Assembly (NCBI GenBank): GCA_977017575.1 | Contig: CDRNVI010000160.1 | Coordinates: 34,746 to 98,745 of the forward strand | Direction of reading: 5' to 3' | Source: Paramoeba atlantica | Lineage: Eukaryota; Discosea | Length of the DNA stretch: 64,000 nucleotides | Part shown: positions 24,101 through 37,040 of the stretch, one piece after another | Layout of the letters: each line of letters starts with the position of its first letter | How positions within the stretch are numbered: position 1 is the first letter of the stretch | Notes under the pieces: generated by a model | Database searches by the model: none | What the model saw: the letters and a program-made list of their open reading frames with translations, nothing else | Told to the model about the DNA's origin: nothing | Program-made: the position numbers and the translations under genes

Positions 24101-27100
24101 AGCGAAGATAAATCAGAAACGAAGGTACAAGCACCATCAACTTTTTCATAATTTTGTTTCTCTTTTTCTCTTTCGATTCCCTGAGCCAATCCAACACCAT
24201 CCCAATGGAGTCGAAAACACTAAGCGCCAAATCTCTCACTCCTTCATCCCATCCAACTGTACCACCCGAACCAGTCATTGTGGTTGTTGATGTTGTGGGG
24301 GTGAACTCTGTGATTGCGCTCAGTGGTTTTCTCAACCATTCGTATAATGACAACAAAAAAGAAACAACATAATCTCCAGGCCCATTCATGATCCCATGAG
24401 AAACAATAGCACAAACGAGATCTTTTACTTCATTTTTCTTCCACAATGCGGGGGAGAGAGACTTAACAAACTCCCCAACAAGCTTGAGAGCATCCAAATT
24501 AACAAGTTTAACTTTTCTTGCTGCAGACTGGATCATCCACAATGCAGGAGTCACATCAACCATCGACTCAATCACGAGATTTTGTAAATCTCCAAGTAAC
24601 TCCGAATCCATCTTAACAATTCGCAGCAATTGAACAAAGATTTGATACAATGAATCAAAAGCAGATTCAAAGTGATGAAAGGGGGATTGAGCAGCAGAAT
24701 GAGGAGTTGAAAGGTTGACAGGTAGAGTTTTAAATTGTTGTTGAAGTCCTTTCCGACTTTTTCCCTTTCGTTTCCTTGGAGAAACAGAAGGAGTAGAAGA
24801 AGATGGAGGTTCAAACTCTGCCTCAGCTTTTTGAAGAGAAGAATGTAAAATGAGCAAAATCGTGTCTAAACCGTGAAGCACAGACTGTGATGCCATTTTA
24901 ATAATTGGATCACTCCCCTCTAAACTCCATAAAATCATTGAAGCAAGATATGGAAACTTATTTGCAGAAGTTGTACTTGAGAAGTGAGAAGACTGGAGAT
25001 AGTTAATAAACGTCTGACGAACATCTAAAGAACACTTAATCGCTGCGGACATTTGCACAAAAACAGCAAACAAATGAAAATCAATCTTTTGTCCATAGTT
25101 TCCGTCCAAGATCTCAAACAATCGTGGCCCAATGATAAAAATACTTTGAGCTAACTCGACAACATCAGCTTTTAACAGCTCTTGCAATTGAACCCCGATA
25201 TTATCCCTCTCTTTTTGATTCAAAAAGGAATTTAAATGCTTATTCTGGCTGAGGTGATTCGAGACAGTTAAAGTTTTGACAGTTAACCGAAATTTCGCTG
25301 CCTTCTTATTTTCTCCTACTCGCTGAAGAATAACTTGATGACTTCCATTGGTGATTCGAGAAGAATCTTGACACAAAGAAAGAGACCCTCGATACCGAAT
25401 ATTGGAAACTTCCTCCCACAAATTAAAGACCACTTTCATCTCAAAAATCCCAAAGTTGCCTTGAAAAGCCAACTTTAACACTTCATCAAAACAAAGAGAG
25501 AGAGAATTTCGAAGTGCTGGAGAAGTATGAACTGCTGGAGGTTGTTGCCTATCGATTGTTACACATTTAATAGGATTCCCATTCGAATCTGTCACTTCGG
25601 CTGAGAGATGGAAAGCAGATCTTTGCTTCCTTTCATCTATTTTGGGGCGCTTGGTATCGTCTGGTTCCAGGTTTTGGAGGGTGAGATAGATATCCGTTCT
25701 TTTGTAAAGAGAAAAGGAATGAGTCAAGAAAGAAAAATACATATGAATCATAAATCATCATAAATGAAGTAAAAATTGTGAAAAATAAAAGGAATATCAA
25801 AAAAAAAAAAACCTTTTCCGTTCATTAAACCAATTCAACTCCAAGGGGACATTCTGAGCATGGATAGCATTCACAGGAATTTTCTTCACCGCTCCCCCAC
25901 CACTCATATCACCAAGTCTTTTCTCCTCAAACAAATCGACATCCAAAGATAAAGAAAACTTAAAAGGCAGAGGAGCAACATTTGGAGAAGAATTAATAAT
26001 CGATTCATGCAATTTAGGGAAAACATGACCTAAAACAGGTGTGGAAGGTTGATAAAAACACATTTGAATTGTACTCGAATCCAAAAAACTCCCTTTCCCT
26101 TTTTGTCCGACCTTTCTTTTCAACTCTGCCAATCCCGAAACACAAGGCGAAAACTCAACTTTCCAAACTCCAACACCAAGATAATTCTTCCACAAAAGAG
26201 ATTCATCAGATTTACCAACTCCTCCTCCTCCTCCAACACCTCCTCCCACTGCATCACTACTCGCTGCCAAACCTGACACAGAGAGAGAAGGGAGAGAGTG
26301 AAGAGGAGAAAATGCACGACAAACAAGATAAAGTGAGTCTGATTCGCAGTATCGGATTGGGATACTTTTGAAGAGAATCGGTGCTCTTTTTTCCCCTTTT
26401 CCTGTGACTGATACCTTGAGGAAGTTTTGATGTTAATAATATTATTTAATATTTTTTTTGTTCAAATTTGGACACAATCATAACATTTCAATACACAATA
26501 AAACACAACAAAACAACACCCAATTGATAAACAAAATAAATCAAACTTGAATAGTCTCAGTCCTCGCAGAAGAACTCGCCTTATCCCACAAAAAGAAACA
26601 CAATGTAATCGGCGATGTCACAGTACTTAAAGACCTCGTCGTGACACACAAATAGAAAAGAATCTCGTCTGGAATTCGCCGAAAACTATTTAAGCGAACT
26701 TTGGAGAAAATATTGAGAGATCTTCCTGAGAGTTTGTCACGTGCTACTTTCATTTCTCCTTCTTGAACTCCTCCTGTTATTTTTTCTCTGGAAAAAGAAA
26801 GTTAAAAAAAAAAGACATCTATTTTTTTCTCCTTGTTTTTATCTCTCTTCCACATCCCTTTTCTCTCTTACTAAAAAAAGAAAAACCTCATTGGTTCCTT
26901 GGGTGGTCCGTTGACTTGAACCTGAATTTCAGAGAAGGAAGAAGATATAAGAGGAGCAGCAGAGGAGAAAGAAGATGAGACAGAGGAAGAGGAAGAGAAA
27001 GAGGAGGAAGTAGAGGTCGAGGAGGAAGAAGAAGAGGAGGAAGTAGAGGTCGAGGAGGAGGAGGAGGAAGAGGAAGAGGAAGAGGAGGAAGTAAAGGTCG

Positions 27101-29781
27101 AGGAGGAAGAGGTATTCTCTTCAAGAGTGGTCTGGGCAGTCGCAATTGCTAAAATATCTGCTTGTATCAAAGTAGAAGGACGAGAAGCAGGAGAAGATGG
27201 GACAGAGGAAGAAGGAGAAGAAGAAGCTGGAGAATGAGGAGGGGAAGAGGAAGGGGAGGAAGATGGGGAAGATGGAGAAAGGAGTGAAGAAGAGGGAAAA
27301 GTTGGAGAAGAAGATGCTGAAGAGGTAAATTCTTTCTCTTTTTTCAAAGAACTTTCACTCTGATTTTCGTCTTCTCCGAGCTCCAAATAATCAGAAAGTT
27401 GAGAAGTCGAACCAGACCGATATTGAAAGGGAGTTGGATCTTCTTTTGGATTTGGTCTTATTTGGGACGAAGGAGAAGAATGTTTTGGGGGTGTGAGGCC
27501 ACGTTTAAAAACAGGTGTGTCAGATGATGATCCTATCTCTGATGTTGTGGTGTAGGATGATCGGGGGGATAGCATTCGGGGAGGCCTAACCGGAGGTGTG
27601 GTGATCGTCGTTTGAGAAGATGATGAGCCAGCAGAATGTGTAAAAGTGCGTTTCGACCCCCGTAATGAGGGTGGTGTTGTTAATTCTTCTGCTGATGATG
27701 ATGGTTGGGGAGACACAGATCGGTATGTTGGGGCTGCCCCCGTTGGGCCCAATGAGGGTGTTGATGATGATGATGACGATGATGATGACGATGATGATGT
27801 TGATGATGATGTTGCTAATGATGTTGGTTGTGTTGAGGTCGAGGAAGAAGAAGAAGAAGAAGAAGAAACTGCAAATGCTGCAGTGAAAGCTGGTGCTGGA
27901 GATGATTCATCATCAGAAGGGGCAGATCGTCTGCCAATTGTACCTAAACTACTCTGAGACTCTGATGTTCGAGTGAGGCCAAGTCGAGGCGTTGACGCTC
28001 CTCGTTGTGAGGACTGGAGTGAAGGTGCAAATGATCTTGACCAAGTCCCTCCTTTTGGAAAAGCTCTGTTTTGAAAATCAAACAGTGAATCAAACAGCCA
28101 TTTTATAATATCATATAGTTCATCAAAGTTTCACTTCCAATCGACCAACCAAGCAAATAATAATAAAAAAATGAATCACAACAAAAACAAACAAAGAATA
28201 ATAATAAATAAAATACCCATGAAAAGGACGTTCTAAGGATCCAACTTTCAAATGTGAAACCCCACTCCCCCCATTCCCAATTGTTCCTTGACTTGCTGCT
28301 AGAATTCCTGATGAGGTTGTTTCTGACGAAGAAGAAGACGAAGAAATTGAGGGGTGAGAAAAGAAGTTTGAAGAGCCTGAAATAATTTTTCTTCTCGCAG
28401 TAGATACTCCTTTTCCTACCAACATTTTTGAGTCAGGAAAATGTTTTACAAACTCAGAAATAGCCCAATCAACCCATTTTTCAACCAAAAGATCGGATTT
28501 TTCATGTCGCCCCCCAGACCAGTCACTAGAAAGTTCATCAATGATATTCATCTCTCTCTCTCTCTCTTCCTCTTCTTCTTGCAATGAAGCAACTCGGCGT
28601 AATCTTTGACAACATAAATTATAGAGATTAGGTTGTAAGAATTGTCTCCCTTCAGAACCATCACCTTTCCCACTTTCCTCAGACAACCGATCCAAAGCAC
28701 AAAACCCTAAGAGACTCTGGCAAGGTTCAAGAGCAATTTGAGCCTCTCTCTTTGTCGCATCTTCCGCATCAATCGAGCTTGGTTGTGATGAAAACGCAAT
28801 TAATTGTCGTCGATAAGGCAACAATGAACAAATTGACTCAACGTGTGCATGAGAGAAAGATCTTTGAGACTCGGAACCAAATGGATTTCGAGAACTTTTA
28901 AGTAAAATTCTTGATCCCCATTCTTCAATTACATTTGAAATTTCTGTAACAAGTGGGTCTTGATGGCAAACTGATGGAAGACAAGTCATCAACAATTCAA
29001 GAGGATGTTCGATTACTAGTAAAAAAAAAAATCAATGAGTCTGTTTGTCTTGTGTGTTCACTTTCGAACAATACTTCCTCTTTTTTTTGTTTTGTTTTGT
29101 TTTTCTTTCAATCAGCTGATTAAAAAAAAAAAAAGAAAAATGAAAAAAAGAAAAATGAAAAAAAAAAAGAAAGAAACCATCAAAAGGAGTCAAAATAACA
29201 AATGTTGTCGGAAAAATTCCAACAATTGGTTTCGCCTTCCTCGTCTCCCCCAAACAATTCGCAACCACAACACCCCGAAACCAAGTCACAGAAAGAGAAG
29301 GAAGCGTACAACCAGTAGTAGAAACAGCAGCTGGGGCCAAACAAATAGACATTCGGATTTTAGATGAAGAAGTCCCCCCAAGAGAAGAAGAAGAAAGACC
29401 AGGATGTAATACAGAAGGAGCGACCACTGCTCGTGGATTTTCAGGAGGTGGTCTTTCGATTGTCTTCTTTTGCTTTGAAATTCGAGATCCGGTGGTAGTT
29501 TCCCCTCCTGTCCAAGCCATGAAAGCTTGTGCCATTTTTGTTTTTTTCTCTTCATTTGGTTTCTTCTCTATTTTTGAATGTGAAGATTTTGACTTTCTGA
29601 ATAATCCTGATTCGACTCCATCATTTGAAAACACGAAACCTCTCCGAGAGGTTTCTTCCTCAGTTCGAAATCGCTCTTGGATTCGAACCACATCTCCTCG
29701 TTTGAGGTTGATTTGGTGAGCTCCTTTCGCCTCAAATGAACAGAGAACAATTCCGGCTCCATCCCATTTCTCCCATCCCAT
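19573..29781 (-). CDS. DOCK-family guanine nucleotide exchange factor (DOCK1/2-like, SH3-DHR1-DHR2)
   Basis: Fifteen exons give 2747 residues: 29178-29781, 28217-29015, 26887-28065, 26547-26787, 25813-26414, 23046-25698, 21968-22973, 21788-21841, 21440-21579, 21230-21300, 21019-21101, 20809-20858, 20407-20695, 19998-20207 and 19573-19835. An N-terminal SH3 is split in two (about residues 9-40 and 165-198). The DHR1/C2 module lies around residues 870-1300 (TDIYLTLQNLEPDD). DHR2, the Rac/Cdc42 exchange domain, occupies the C-terminus (GFYGKGFKRSLRNREFVYRG; LWIRKTILFTA; ENAISNIAEKNEQ; LNGVIDAEVNGG). Long Ser-rich tracts lie at about residues 500-860, and a Ser/Pro/Arg tract at about 1690-1935. 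The SH3 suggests an ELMO partner. Small exons 8 to 11 are the least certain. Confidence 0.92.
21165..21203. repeat. (ATTT)n microsatellite
   Basis: A tetranucleotide run in the DOCK intron between exons 21230-21300 and 21019-21101. Confidence 0.9.
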
Positions 29782-30163
29782 TCTTTTTCAAACTTCAGGC
29801 TCAACTGAAAAAGATCTCCAAAATTTGGAGAGAGAGAAAAGAGAAAAAGGGGAACAACAAAAAGAAAAAGAAAAAGAGAGAAGAAGAAAAAAAGAATGAA
29901 ATAAAGTGAAATCAGAAAACGTGAAAACGTGAAGAGAGAGAGAGAGAAGAGAGAAGAGAGGAGGAGGGGGAGGGAAAAGAAAGAGAAAAATTTTGTGGGG
30001 GAAAAGGAGGAAAAATGTTGTGTTGCTTTTTTCCGCTGCATAATTTAGAAACCTAAAAATAGACTCCTATTTCTTTTTTTGAATTGGCCATTTTTGAATT
30101 GTTGAACGTTTTATCTTTGGTTTTCCCCCAGAATTTCTTTCCTTTCCAAACTGACAAACAAAA
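29782..30163. promoter_or_regulatory. Shared upstream region of divergent DOCK and MCM5 genes
   Basis: These 382 bp separate the two start codons of oppositely oriented genes. The half next to DOCK is (GA)-rich on the given strand, so it is pyrimidine-rich in the DOCK leader. No TATA box or other element could be assigned with confidence. Confidence 0.45.
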
Positions 30164-33100
30164 ATGGCCACAGGATGGGATCAACCTGTGATCCATTATT
30201 CTGACCAACAACTCGCTTCTTCAACTCATGAACCACAACAATATGAAAAACAGGTTGATTTTTTTTTTTTTGGAAAGAACGATCAGATCAATCAATTCAT
30301 GATTTCTAAAAAACAAATTCCAAAAAACAAAGGTGATTCAAGAGCAATTCTATAATTTCTTACGTACCTTTCGTTCAAATGGTACCTTTACCTATCGAAG
30401 TCAAATCCGGTCAAATTGTCGTCTTGGTCGACACTTTGTCGAAGTCGATCTTGCTGACCTTGCTGGTTCTTTTATTTTTCTCCCTTTTTCTTCTTTTTCA
30501 TCATCCCTTTTCAATCTTCTTCTTTTCAGCGGAAGAACCAATCGTGAGTGATCAACTCAAAAATACTCCAACACAACTCTTACCTCAATTTGAGAAAGCT
30601 GCAACACGTTTGGCACGTGAAGAAAATCGAATTCAATTACATTCTATTGGGGATGTTGATGACCCAATGGATGAGGCAGCTGACTCTGAAGCTTCTTCTA
30701 CTTCTGGTCCTAGTTCTGGGGCACTCAAAAAAATGCAGGTTTCCCTTTTCTTCTCTTTCTGTTTTTTATATCTCCTCCTCTTGAGATTTCATGACACACT
30801 CAACACACACACACTTCCCTCCTCTTTCATTCTTATTTTTCATCTCTCTCAATGAAAAGGTTATTGTAACAAGTAAGGAGAGACCTATTCCCATTCGGAA
30901 TTTAACTGCAGTTCAAATTTCATCTTTGGTGGTGATTCAGGTTTACAAGCAAGAAAGCAATCAGAGGAGGTGTTGGTACTCAAAACCAAAGAAAAAGAAA
31001 AGAAACTTTCAAGAGAACTCACAGAGAATTTTAAAAAAGGGGATTGTGGTATCAGCATCAAGGACAAGACCTAAAGCCACTCGAATGACGATTATGTGTA
31101 GTAATTGTCATGCAACGACATCTGTCTCTGCTCAAGAGGTTTTTCTTTTTTGACCCCCTCAAAATTCTTTGAGTTTTTCTCTTTTTTCTTTCCCTCTTTT
31201 TCTCCATGATGGTTTGTTTCTTCTCTTTTGATGGACCAAACAGGGATTTAGTCACATTAATCTTCCAATTCGATGTACAAATCAAGCAAGCGAACAACCA
31301 GTGGGAGGGACAGCTGCAAATTGTCCTTTGGATCCATATGTTGTTCTTCCTGATCGTTGCACTTTTGTTGATTGCCAAACTTTGAAACTTCAGGTTTGAT
31401 GATGATTTTCTCTTCAGAAAATGATCACCCTTTCTTTCTTTCCCTTCATCATTTCATTTCATTTCATTTCATTTCATTTCATTCATTCATTCAATCTCTT
31501 CTCTTACCACAGGAATCACCAGAGACAGTCCCAACAGGAGAAATGCCTCGACATGTGATCTTATCTTGTGAAAGAAATTTAGTTGATAGGTATTTTTGAC
31601 CTTGTTTTGTTTAAATAGTGAACTATTTTTATTTATTTTTGTCCCCTTTTGTCTGTCAATAGAAATAATAAATGAAATAGACCATAAAACACAAATAAAT
31701 AAAATAACTCAATCAAAATATCACAGAGTTGTTCCAGGAACAAGAGTCACAGTGATGGGAGTATACAGTACAATGGAAGGAAAGTCAGCAGATGCAGGAA
31801 ATAAAAGAAAGGAGAGAGGAGGAGTGGCGGGTGTTGGTTTGAGAACACCATATCTTCATGCCATTGGGATTGATGTTGATGATCCTACAAAAGGCTCTTT
31901 TAGTCATAATTTTACTCCTGAAGAGGAAGAAGAGTTTGCAAGTTTGGATTTTTTTTTCTTTCTTTCTTTTCTTTTTTCTTTCTTTCTTTCTTTCTTGTTT
32001 TTTTTTTTGAAAGTTTCTCCCTCTTTCCCCTGGTTGCAACTCATGTTTCCTTTAAATTTACCCTCCCATTTTGATTTTTTCTTTTGAACAGATCTCGGAT
32101 CACTCCCAGATCTTTATTCTAAGATCACTCGATCTATTGCCCCTGCAATCTATGGAATGGAAGATATCAAAAAAGCAATTGCTTGTCAGGTAATGTCCCT
32201 TTCTAAAAAGAAACATGAGAGAAATGTGTTTTTGATATTTTTTTTTCTTTTACAAAAAAAAGTTATTTGGTGGATCGAGAAAACATTTACCAGATGGGAT
32301 GCGACTTCGAGGAGATGTTAATATCCTTCTCCTTGGTGATCCAGGTCTCTCTCTCTCTTTCTTTTCCTCCTCATTCTTTCTTTTTTTTTTGAGTCCAAAT
32401 TGACAAATCGTTTTGTAGGTACTGCAAAGAGCCAAACACTTAAATTTGTCGAGAAAGTTGCCCCAATTGCTGTCTATACATCTGGAAAAGGTTTCTTATT
32501 TTCTTATTTTCTTATTTTCTTATTTTCTTTTTTCCTCCTTGAGACTGTTTTTGTGATTGAGAGAGAATAGGAAGTAGTGCAGCAGGTTTGACAGCATCAG
32601 TGGTTCGTGATCCTTCTTCTCGAGAATTTTACCTTGAAGGAGGGGCTATGGTTCTTGCTGACCAGGTTTTAATTTTTGAATTTGCATTTTTTTTTTTTGT
32701 GATATTTTTTTATCCATTGGAGATTTCATTTTTTTTTTCTTTTAATAATTCTCTATTTTTATTTTTTGGTGGATTTATCTTTGCCATTCCCTTTTTCTTT
32801 CTATTTGCTAAAAAAAAATCTTTCTTTAAGGGGGTAGTGTGCATTGATGAATTTGATAAAATGAATACAAATGATCGAGTTGCAATTCACGAAGCTATGG
32901 AACAACAAACAATATCTGTTGCAAAGGCAGGTCTGATGAAATACTTTTCCTTTTCTTTTTGTTGAAAATCCCTCCCCATCAACCCATGGAAGAGAAAACT
33001 CGGAGTCTGATTTTTCAAAATACTTTTTTTTTGATCTATTTTCTTGACTGAATAGGAATTACAACAATGTTAAACTCAAGAACATCAGTATTAGCAGCTG

Positions 33101-34036
33101 CAAATCCAGTCTTTGGTCGTTATGATGATATGCGACAACCTTTCGAGAATATTGAGTTTCAATCCACAATTCTTTCCCGTTTTGATTTAATCTTTTTGAT
33201 TAAAGATGTTCGGAATGAATTAAAAGATCGTGTGATTGCCCAACATGTTATCGGCATTCACATGAAGGGGCAAACAACTGATTCAGATGCTGGAGAAATT
33301 GATATGCATTTATTGAAAAGATACATTTCATATTGTCGAGCAAAGTACAGCCCACGACTTTCAAAGGTGCCTCTTTCTTGTTTCCTCTTCTTTTTTTTGT
33401 TATACTTTTGGAAGAATTTCTCTAATGGAGAATAAAACAGGCAGCGGCAGACGCACTACAAAATCACTATGTCTCCTTCCGATCATCTCTTCGTGATATG
33501 GAACAGAGTCATGGGAGATCAATGTCAATCCCAATCACAGTTCGACAATTAGAAGCTATTATTCGGATTACAGAATCTCTTGCACGAATGCAACAATCAC
33601 AAGTCGCCCGTGAAGAACATTTGACAGAGGCGATACGACTTTTCAAGGTCAAAAATTTTGATTTCTCTTTTTATTTTATTATCTCTTTGTGTTGTTTTTG
33701 AACTCTCTCATATTTTCCCTCACTTTTTCTTTTTGTGTTTTTTTTTTAAAAAATATTCAAAACAATTGGCAGGCAAGTACAATCGATGCAGCAGCAGCTG
33801 GAATTACAGCACAAGACAATGTTTCCCCAGCAGTGCAACAAGAGATCGAACATGCAGAAAATATGATCAAACTTCGACTCCCAATTGGAGCGAGTGTGTC
33901 AGAACAACGTCTCATTTCTGATCTTTCTCACCGAAATGTATCTGTCTTTTCAGTTCGAATGGCAATTCGAGGAATGGTACAAAGAGAAGAATTACTTTAT
34001 CGAAATCAACGAAAAACTCTCAAAAGAAAGAGTTAA
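30164..34036 (+). CDS. MCM5: MCM5, subunit of the MCM2-7 replicative helicase
   Basis: Sixteen exons give 760 residues: 30164-30253, 30333-30465, 30530-30738, 30860-30940, 31040-31138, 31244-31393, 31513-31589, 31727-31941, 32092-32189, 32263-32344, 32419-32490, 32571-32665, 32831-32930, 33056-33366, 33441-33647 and 33773-34036. N-terminal zinc-ribbon cysteines are seen in [15 protein letters not shown] and ANCPLDPY. The AAA+ core has Walker A GDPGTAKS (about residues 408-415), Walker [11 protein letters not shown] (about 469-478) and the arginine finger LSRFD. Intron-defining features match MCM5 rather than other MCMs ([31 protein letters not shown]). The protein unwinds origin DNA as part of the CMG helicase in the nucleus. 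Length is normal for the family. Confidence 0.98.
31451..31492. repeat. (ATTTC)n / (ATTC)n microsatellite
   Basis: A pentanucleotide run passing into a tetranucleotide run, in the MCM5 intron before exon 31513-31589. Confidence 0.9.
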
Positions 34037-34328
34037 TTCGAAGGAGTTGAACCCGCTACCCCGCAACAAAAACAAAACACAAAATCACATTCGCTGAAGA
34101 CCGACATTTTATATCTTTATTTAGAAATTACGTTGTGGGGGTCTAAAACAATTGAAAACGAAGGAAGAAACTTGGAACATGGTTATTTTTGACCATTTTT
34201 TATAGTAGAAATTGATGATAAAAGTGCACCAATGACTTTCATTTTTTGGTGATTTTTTTTTTTTGCGTTTTCCTTTTCTTTCCAACAACTGCAAAGAACT
34301 TTCACTTGTTCACCCAAAATCACACAAA

Positions 34329-35581
34329 ATGTCTGACGACTGGACTCCTCCTCCCGCAGAAGTTATCACTGAAGAAGAGTTTAAGAAGTTTCGGGAAGAT
34401 TGTTTAAATGATGATGGGTGGAATAGTGTCGTGAACAATGACAAATGTCTCGTTTTTTCTAAGAAGGTTTTCCCCTCTCTTTATTTTCTTTGTTCTTTCT
34501 CTCTCTCTCAGAAAAACGAAGAAAAACAAAATATAACGCCCTCTTTTTTTTCTTCTTTTTTTTAGTCCAGCAAATCTGCGATTAATCTTGTCAAAGTTCG
34601 AACCAAATTGAAGGATATCAGTCCCTCCACACTCTACGACATTCTCCATGATCATGCCTACAGGTTTTTTTTTCTGAAAATATTATTGACGAAAAAAGAA
34701 GTTGAAATGAACCTTGCTTGTTCCTTTTCCATAGAAAAACTTGGGATTTAAATATGATTGATGGACATGTCATTGAGATGATGAACAAAACAAATGAAAT
34801 TGGATATTACTCTGCCTCGGTAACTCTTTTTTCCCCCCTCCTCTTTTCCTTTTTTCTTGATAAGAGAGAATTTTTGATTAATTGTTCAATCAATCACAGG
34901 CATCTATGGTCTCCAATCGTGATTTTGTGAATATCCGTGCTTGGAAGGCCCGCCCAGAGCAAGGTGAGTGGTCTATTGTCAACCACAGTGTCACTCACAA
35001 GGACTACCCTGAGAAGAAGGGTTTTGTCAGGTTTTTTTTTTTTTTTGATTTCATAAAATATGATGTCATTTATTTTTCATTTGTCTTTTGTCTTTTTTCT
35101 TGTTTTTTTTTTTCTTGTTCTTCAAAGTGCCAGTCTCCTTTCTTTTCCTCTTTTTTCTAATGTTTTTCTTTTATCAAGGGCTTGGTCCATTCAGAGTGGA
35201 TATTTCATTCAAAAATTGGAAGGAGACGGTTGTATTGAAGGAGGTGGTTCTCATTTTACCTATGTGAGCTGTGCTGATCCTCGAGGTCTCAATTTTCTTT
35301 TCTTGAAAAACTCTTTCTTCTTTTTTTGCGTGTTCATTAAAGAATCGTTGGAAGATTTTCTTTTTCTCTTTTTCTCTTTTTCTCTTTTTCTCTTTTTCTC
35401 ATCCCCTCGTTTTTTCTATCAACAAAATATAGGATGGATTCCAAAATGGGTCATCAACTCCTTTTATAGTTCTTTTGCACCTGGTGCAATTGACAAAATG
35501 TATAACGCAGCGAAGGGATATGAAGAGTGGAAGGCGAAACAAGAGGACCCCAAATTTAAACCTTGGTTGATTGAGGAATAA
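34329..35581 (+). CDS. START-domain lipid-transfer protein (STARD10/PCTP-like)
   Basis: Six exons, 34329-34466, 34566-34663, 34735-34819, 34900-35030, 35179-35285 and 35433-35581, give 235 residues. Almost the whole chain is one START fold, a helix-grip pocket for a single lipid. Family marks are LYDILHDHAYRKTWDLNMID, the DFVNIRAWK strand, DYPEKKGFVRAWSIQSGYF and the C-terminal lid helix WIPKWVINSFYSSFAPGAI. No signal peptide or membrane segment is present, so it is probably a cytosolic lipid carrier. The bound lipid cannot be read from the sequence. Confidence 0.9.
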
Positions 35582-35866
35582 GCCTGTATTCTTCCATTTT
35601 TTCGAGGAAAAGAAAAGCGATCCAACTCACTCATTCTTCACCAGTTCTCATTCTTCTCTTCAAATAGATGCCAAAATAAAGAATATCCCCTTTTTCATAA
35701 TTTTTTATTTATTTTATTTTTCTTTCCTCTGCTCTCCCTCTCTTTTTTTTTTGTGAACAAAAAAACGCTAACTTTGTGGACACAGCAGAGAGAGAGGAGA
35801 GGAGGTTGGTTTACTTCAAAAAATAATGATGTTGTTTTTACTTTTTTAGACTTTTTTTCTTTGTTT

Positions 35867-36877
35867 TTACATTTTCCCGAGTCTCTGACGAATTGTTGTT
35901 GATGAGATTTTGTATTCTTCTGTCTGAAGCTCTTTTAAAGTCCCTTGTTGGAGTCTTTCGAGATAATTTGGAACTTTAGAAACATCGAGAAGGTAATCGA
36001 TAACAGTGTGGTCAAGAGGATCAAGTCCTTTTTCAGCTCTCTTCTCATTAATTTTTTGAATGGCACTTCCGTTTTCCATTGAGAGAACAATCAAATCCAA
36101 AGAACCATCTGTAATTGTTGGTCCAAATGGATCTCTGAGAGGGAAAGTATTTCGTCCTACACGTCGATTGATCACTCGAATAAAGTGACGAACTTGTCGC
36201 TCTCGATCTTCAAATGGTTCCAGAAACTCGGCATGTTTTTTCTTTTGCAACAATTCTTTTTCTGTCACACCAACATGGACTGTGTTTTGTGCATTAAGAA
36301 CTGCTGCAGAGAGGAGAATTTTATGTCCATCATGAAGATGATCGAAAGTTCCACCAAGGACCGAATGTTGGTATTTCGGAGAATATTGGAAAGACTTTGA
36401 TGTTAACAGAAGAAGAGGTGGGAGACATCGATTCTTTTCATCGCTCTGACTTTCTTGATGATGAGGAGGAAACCCTTCGCATTTGAAGGGAGGAAGAGAA
36501 TCTACTTTTCTTTGAGAGTTCAATTCCTCGAGAGCTTTAACATCTTCTTTGCTCAGATCGTGGGAGAATACAGTCGCAATTGACTCAAGGTCAACCAAAT
36601 GATTTTGACCTTGTATTTCAGGGAGAACAAATACCTTTGTTCTCAAAGAAGATGAGGAAAGAAGGGATTGTGTGCATTCATAGGTTCGAGAGAGGATTTC
36701 GAGGAAAACAGAAAAATCAAGGGAGTCAGCACTTCGAAGACGGATGAAGATTTCTTCATTTGTCTCTCTTTGAGAGACAAACGAAAGGGAGGACTTGAGT
36801 AAATCAAAGTCAAATTGAGGGTATTTTGCTTGAACAGGTAAATCAAATAAAACAGAAGAAGGAGGAGGAGAAGCCAT
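35867..36877 (-). CDS. Phosphopantetheine adenylyltransferase (eukaryote-type, CoA synthesis)
   Basis: A single-exon, 336-residue protein. It catalyses the fourth step of CoA synthesis, 4'-phosphopantetheine plus ATP to dephospho-CoA. The nucleotidyltransferase domain starts near residue 165 with VLGGTFDHLHDGHKILL, which contains the HxGH-type motif as HDGH. The C-terminus has the YKISSTTIRQRL segment that replaces bacterial ISS(S/T)xxR. No dephospho-CoA kinase domain follows, so it is the monofunctional form seen in yeast and many protists, not the fused animal CoA synthase. The start is set at MASPPPSS; the open frame extends 22 Phe-rich residues upstream. Confidence 0.92.
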   Translation of the reverse strand: MASPPPSSVLFDLPVQAKYPQFDFDLLKSSLSFVSQRETNEEIFIRLRSADSLDFSVFLEILSRTYECTQSLLSSSSLRTKVFVLPEIQGQNHLVDLESIATVFSHDLSKEDVKALEELNSQRKVDSLPPFKCEGFPPHHQESQSDEKNRCLPPLLLLTSKSFQYSPKYQHSVLGGTFDHLHDGHKILLSAAVLNAQNTVHVGVTEKELLQKKKHAEFLEPFEDRERQVRHFIRVINRRVGRNTFPLRDPFGPTITDGSLDLIVLSMENGSAIQKINEKRAEKGLDPLDHTVIDYLLDVSKVPNYLERLQQGTLKELQTEEYKISSTTIRQRLGKM

Positions 36878-36994
36878 AATATTCGAATGATGAAAGCAAG
36901 AATGAACCAAAAAAAAAAAAAACGAAAATCGTTTTTTTGGCACGTCATTTCAGCAAACCTAAATTGTGGCTAATTTAGCCTTAAATTAGCGATC

Positions 36995-37003
36995 TATAAA
37001 AAA
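36995..37003 (+). promoter_or_regulatory. Candidate TATA element of the RNase MRP RNA gene
   Basis: TATAAAAAA lies about 40 bp before the inferred RNA start, roughly where a type 3 Pol III promoter would place it. The distance is slightly long, so the true 5' end may be some bases upstream of 37041. Confidence 0.45.
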
Positions 37004-37040
37004 TCCATGACGCCAAAAGTTTTTCTTTTTTGCGTTTTTC

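Noticed and set aside
27646..27957. A 103-residue plus-strand ORF with poly-Asp and poly-Glu.
   Set aside because: It is antisense to the poly-Ser part of the DOCK exon; (GAT)n is simply the complement of Ser codons.
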